From a virus, in IMG/VR virus record IMGVR_UViG_3300013094_000303, positions 1 to 22,247 of that record: a stretch of 22,247 nucleotides of DNA; one strand, given 5' to 3'. Numbering within the stretch: the first letter of the stretch is position 1; each line of letters begins with the position of its first letter. The notes beneath the pieces were generated by a model that was not told the DNA's origin, did not search any database, and saw only the letters and a program-made list of their open reading frames with translations. Both the position numbers and the translations under genes were made by a program. Positions 19,236 to 22,247 of the stretch are shown here, one piece after another.

Positions 19236-21206
19236 ATGGAAAAATCAATAGACAAAAAATACAAAAAGTTATCCGAAATTGAACATGTTCTTCAAAGAAG
19301 TGGAATGTACGTGGGTTCTATCAAACCACATGAAGGAAACCTCTTCATCCTGAATGAAGAATCAAAATTCCAAAAACTCTACACAACTTACAATCCAGCA
19401 TTTCTTAAGCTGTTCGATGAAATCATTTCGAACTCTGTCGATGAACACAAGAGAAATCCAAAGCTCAACAAAATCGATGTGAAGGTCGACCTACAAACAT
19501 CGACTGTATCGATCACAGACAACGGCGGAATTCCCGTACAAAAGCACTCTGAATACGATGAATGGATTCCTGAATTTATCTTTTCCAACTTACGCACTGG
19601 TTCGAATTTCGATGACGAAGAAGAACGTTTAGGAGCGGGCACCAATGGCGTTGGTTCGACTTTGACGAACATCTTTTCAAAGACGTTCAAAATCCGAACA
19701 GCTGACGGTAAGAAAGAGTTTACTCAGATCTTTTCGGACAATATGCACAAGCGCACTGAACCGGTAGTCAAAGATTTGAAGAAAAACTTTACCGAAATAT
19801 CTTATGTGCCTGACCTTGCAAGGTTTGGAATGGAGAGCATCGATGATGTACATATTGCTTTGTTAAAGAAACGAGCGATCGATGCAGCCGCTTGTAATCC
19901 AGGAATCACTGTATCGTTCAACGGCGAAGTCTTTCAGTTCAAGACGTTCAAGGACTATTGCTCAATGTACGTAAACGAAGTCTTCTATGAAGAATCACCC
20001 AGGTGGAAGATAGGAATCGGTGTATCAAATGACAACTTCCAACAAGTGTCATTTGTGAACTCGGTGGAAACCAAAGATGGCGGGACTCATGTCGAATACA
20101 TCATCAATCAAATTGCCGCTTGGATCAGAGAACGCATCAAAAAGAAACATAAGTTCGATGTCCGCCCGTCCGAGATTCGCAATCACATCTTCCTGTTTGT
20201 CAATTCAGACATCGTCAATAGCTCGTTTTCTTCGCAGACAAAGGAAAAGTTGATCACTGAAATCAAAGATTTTGGTTCCGAGCACATAATATCCGAAAAG
20301 ACACTCAAAAACATATTCACATCCGAGATCATCAAACAATTGTTGGATTGGATTGAACAAAAGCAGTTGGCCGACGAACGCAAACAACTACGAGCTTTGA
20401 ACAAATTCGTGGACACGACAAAGATCATCAAGCTCATCGATGCAAAATCTAAAGATCGTGAAAAATGTACGCTGGCGATTTTCGAAGGTGATTCGGCAAA
20501 GAGTGCTTTTCGAAACTACAGTGATCCAAACTTTCAAGGCGCATTTCCTTTGCGTGGAAAATTCATCAATGTGATGGAACTTCCAAGCGCAAAAGTCATA
20601 CAAAACCAAGAAGTGAAAAACTTATTGGCATCCATTGGATTGAAAATGGGAGAAGCGCCATCAAACCTACGTTTCGGAAAAATCCTGTTGTACACCGATG
20701 CTGACCCAGATGGAGATTCAATCGCTGGATTGCTAATGAACTTCTTTGGTAAGTATTGGCCAGAACTGTTTGAACAAGGCAAAATCTTGCGAGTGCTGAC
20801 ACCGCTTGTCGTTGCACAAAAAGGTAAGGACAAAGAATGGTTTTACACCAACCAAGATTTCTTGGATTGGGAATCGTCGCAAAAGAATCTGAATCAGTGG
20901 AAGATTTCGTACAAAAAAGGATTGGCTGCACTCGAAAACGAAGAGTACAAAGAAATCATCAGGAATCCCCGAGCTGTCACAATCGACAAAGGTGATAAGT
21001 TCCACGAAACGCTAAGCACTTGGTTCTCGGGAGATTCAGTTCCACGTAAGCATAAGATCTTAGGAATTGCGGCACCTGAACCTGTGGATATAGCAAAGGT
21101 AAAAAAAGAAAAATTGGCAAAGGGTGATAAAGTAGAAGCATCGGTGCTAAAATCACAAGACGCAAAACCAAGAAACCAAAAGCCATCAACCAAACAACTT
21201 TTTTAA
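19236..21206 (+). CDS. 39: DNA topoisomerase II large subunit (gp39 fused with gp60 part)
   Basis: This 656-residue subunit is the ATPase plus TOPRIM of a T4-type topoisomerase II (GyrB/ParE-like). The GHKL ATPase motifs are DEIISNSVDE at 61-70 (Glu62, Asn66), DNGGIPV with Asp95, and GAGTNGVGS at 133-141. The transducer follows, then the TOPRIM domain with EGDSAKSAF (Glu417) and TDADPDGD with Asp488, Asp490 and Asp492 for Mg2+. In T4 this polypeptide is divided between genes 39 (516 residues) and 60 (160 residues); here it is one gene of about the combined length. The C-terminus is a lysine-rich tail. It is followed after three bases by gene 52, so the two subunits are made together. Confidence 0.96.
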   Translation: MEKSIDKKYKKLSEIEHVLQRSGMYVGSIKPHEGNLFILNEESKFQKLYTTYNPAFLKLFDEIISNSVDEHKRNPKLNKIDVKVDLQTSTVSITDNGGIPVQKHSEYDEWIPEFIFSNLRTGSNFDDEEERLGAGTNGVGSTLTNIFSKTFKIRTADGKKEFTQIFSDNMHKRTEPVVKDLKKNFTEISYVPDLARFGMESIDDVHIALLKKRAIDAAACNPGITVSFNGEVFQFKTFKDYCSMYVNEVFYEESPRWKIGIGVSNDNFQQVSFVNSVETKDGGTHVEYIINQIAAWIRERIKKKHKFDVRPSEIRNHIFLFVNSDIVNSSFSSQTKEKLITEIKDFGSEHIISEKTLKNIFTSEIIKQLLDWIEQKQLADERKQLRALNKFVDTTKIIKLIDAKSKDREKCTLAIFEGDSAKSAFRNYSDPNFQGAFPLRGKFINVMELPSAKVIQNQEVKNLLASIGLKMGEAPSNLRFGKILLYTDADPDGDSIAGLLMNFFGKYWPELFEQGKILRVLTPLVVAQKGKDKEWFYTNQDFLDWESSQKNLNQWKISYKKGLAALENEEYKEIIRNPRAVTIDKGDKFHETLSTWFSGDSVPRKHKILGIAAPEPVDIAKVKKEKLAKGDKVEASVLKSQDAKPRNQKPSTKQLF

Positions 21207-21209
21207 AAT

Positions 21210-22247
21210 ATGAACATATTAAGAAAACCAATTGACAAATTCTTTGATGAGGAGTATCTGGATTACGCAACATACGTCGTTGAAAACCGAGCAATCCCAT
21301 CAGTCGTTGATGGGTTCAAGCCTACACAAAGAAAAATCATCTGTGCGGCGAACAGAGTCTGGAGGACAGGAAACGAAAAAGTCCTAAAGGTGTTCCAACT
21401 TGCTGGTACTGTCGCTGCGACCATGTACTATCACCACGGTGACTCGAGTCTTAACGGTGCGATCATCGGTATGGCGCAAGACTTTAAGAACAGCATGCCA
21501 TTGTTCATGGGTGAAGGCCAGTTTGGATCCTTAAGAAGCCCAGAAGCTGGAGCTCCAAGATACATCGGTGTAAAGCTCAATGAAAATTTCAAGCTGCTGT
21601 ACAAGGATTTTGATCTGCTAAGTTCAAGGTTTGAAGAAGGTGAAGAAATCGAGCCTTCGTATTTTTTGCCTATCATTCCCGCTGTGTTGCTCAACGGTAG
21701 CTCGGGCATCGCTGTCGGATTTGCGACCAACATCATGAACCGTCATCCAATTGATTTGGTCGATGCTTGCATGGATGTGCTTACCGAGAAAAAGAAAATC
21801 AGAGAAATCAAACCTTGGATCAAAGGGTTCAAAGGTTCATTTTCAAGAACATCCGATGGTGAAAACAGTTGGATCATCAAAGGTGTATACGAAGTCAAAA
21901 ATACTACTACCGTCGAAGTGACGGAAATCATCCCAGGATATACATTCGAGGATTATGATACACACTTGACTTCTCTCGAAGAGAAAGGAATCATCGTATC
22001 GTACGATGACAATCGTCAAGGTGGCAACTTAAGCTACACTCTCAAGTTCACACGGTCAAAGCTGGCTGAATTGCTGGAAAAAAACAAGCTTGAAGAAGTC
22101 CTTAAGATCAACCAGCGTGAGACTGAAAACCTTACGACGCTCGATGAATTTGGCAAACTAAAGATTTTCAAAGATTCCGAAGAAATTGTGAAGTACTTTG
22201 TGAACTTTAGATTGAAATACTACCAAAAGCGCAAAGATTTTTTGATC
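21210..22247 (+). CDS. 52: DNA topoisomerase II medium subunit (gp52), partial
   Basis: An ATG at 21210, three bases after the stop of the large subunit, opens a frame that runs to the window edge (346 residues, unfinished; T4 gp52 has about 442). It is the DNA-cleaving subunit, GyrA/ParC-like: LDYATYVVENRAIPSVVDGFKPTQR near the N-terminus, YYHHGDSSLNGAI, MGEGQFGS, and EAGAPRYI with the nucleophilic Tyr118 that links covalently to DNA. The GyrA-type IIPAVLLNGSSGIAVGFAT follows. It works with gp39 to pass one DNA duplex through another. Confidence 0.95.
   Translation, partial: MNILRKPIDKFFDEEYLDYATYVVENRAIPSVVDGFKPTQRKIICAANRVWRTGNEKVLKVFQLAGTVAATMYYHHGDSSLNGAIIGMAQDFKNSMPLFMGEGQFGSLRSPEAGAPRYIGVKLNENFKLLYKDFDLLSSRFEEGEEIEPSYFLPIIPAVLLNGSSGIAVGFATNIMNRHPIDLVDACMDVLTEKKKIREIKPWIKGFKGSFSRTSDGENSWIIKGVYEVKNTTTVEVTEIIPGYTFEDYDTHLTSLEEKGIIVSYDDNRQGGNLSYTLKFTRSKLAELLEKNKLEEVLKINQRETENLTTLDEFGKLKIFKDSEEIVKYFVNFRLKYYQKRKDFLI

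Noticed and set aside
1-22247. tRNA genes or CRISPR arrays
   Set aside because: No cloverleaf-like segment with a T-loop GTTCRA pattern in the right context and no regularly spaced repeats were seen; gaps are short and explained by terminators and promoters.

Overview
The window is a stretch of a large T4-like (tevenvirus-type) myophage genome, and the host is probably a member of the Bacteroidota. The phage assignment rests on a T4-style set of genes: both subunits of the type II topoisomerase (39 and 52), a family B DNA polymerase, nrdA/nrdB, relics of gene 56, and head-protein genes with T4-like capsid-targeting leaders. The host inference rests on start codons preceded by A-rich stretches rather than Shine-Dalgarno sites, and on TAnnTTTG-type promoter boxes, one of them with a well-spaced TTTTG upstream. 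All genes but one (a small heat-shock protein) are on the + strand.

Positions 1-7000 hold small, tightly packed genes. Several begin with the same leader, M(K/N)xxxx(F/Y)E(E/N)F(I/L)xE, which resembles the capsid-targeting and protease-cleavage leader of T4 internal proteins. The leader sits on unrelated bodies: a nucleotidyltransferase, a winged-helix-like protein, DUF6582-like and DUF5824-like domains, and unknowns. An eighth leader gene with an unrecognised body lies apart, at 14879. This looks like a set of proteins packaged inside the head and possibly injected. The same region holds a 596-residue protein with ligase-like and degenerate nucleotidylyltransferase-like parts, two tiny basic overlapping genes, one gene with an in-frame stop, and a membrane-anchored GAF-like protein.

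Positions 7000-14150 are the nucleotide-metabolism and polymerase region. It contains the reverse-strand hsp20 gene, a gene-56 (dCTPase/dUTPase) relic whose middle has been replaced by an AT-rich trimeric dUTPase gene, the N-terminal half of a DNA polymerase that stops before motifs B and C, nrdB, and a fragmented nrdA. In nrdA the N-terminal half ends in a split-intein N fragment. An AT-rich, homing-endonuclease-like gene follows, then the intein C fragment. Only two codons after the intein junction a compact 252-nt group I intron interrupts the C-terminal half. The active-site Asn, Cys and Glu therefore lie on three separate coding segments, joined only by RNA splicing plus protein trans-splicing.

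Positions 14150-22247 carry a DUF3846-like/UVR-motif protein, the distant leader gene, a UvrD-like helicase, an NAD-dependent DNA ligase, and topoisomerase subunits 39 (fused with the part that is gp60 in T4) and 52 (cut by the window end). The helicase and ligase genes share an identical 19-bp palindrome-containing upstream element and are therefore probably co-regulated. Clear hairpin terminators follow the leader gene at 15505 and the ligase gene at 19072.
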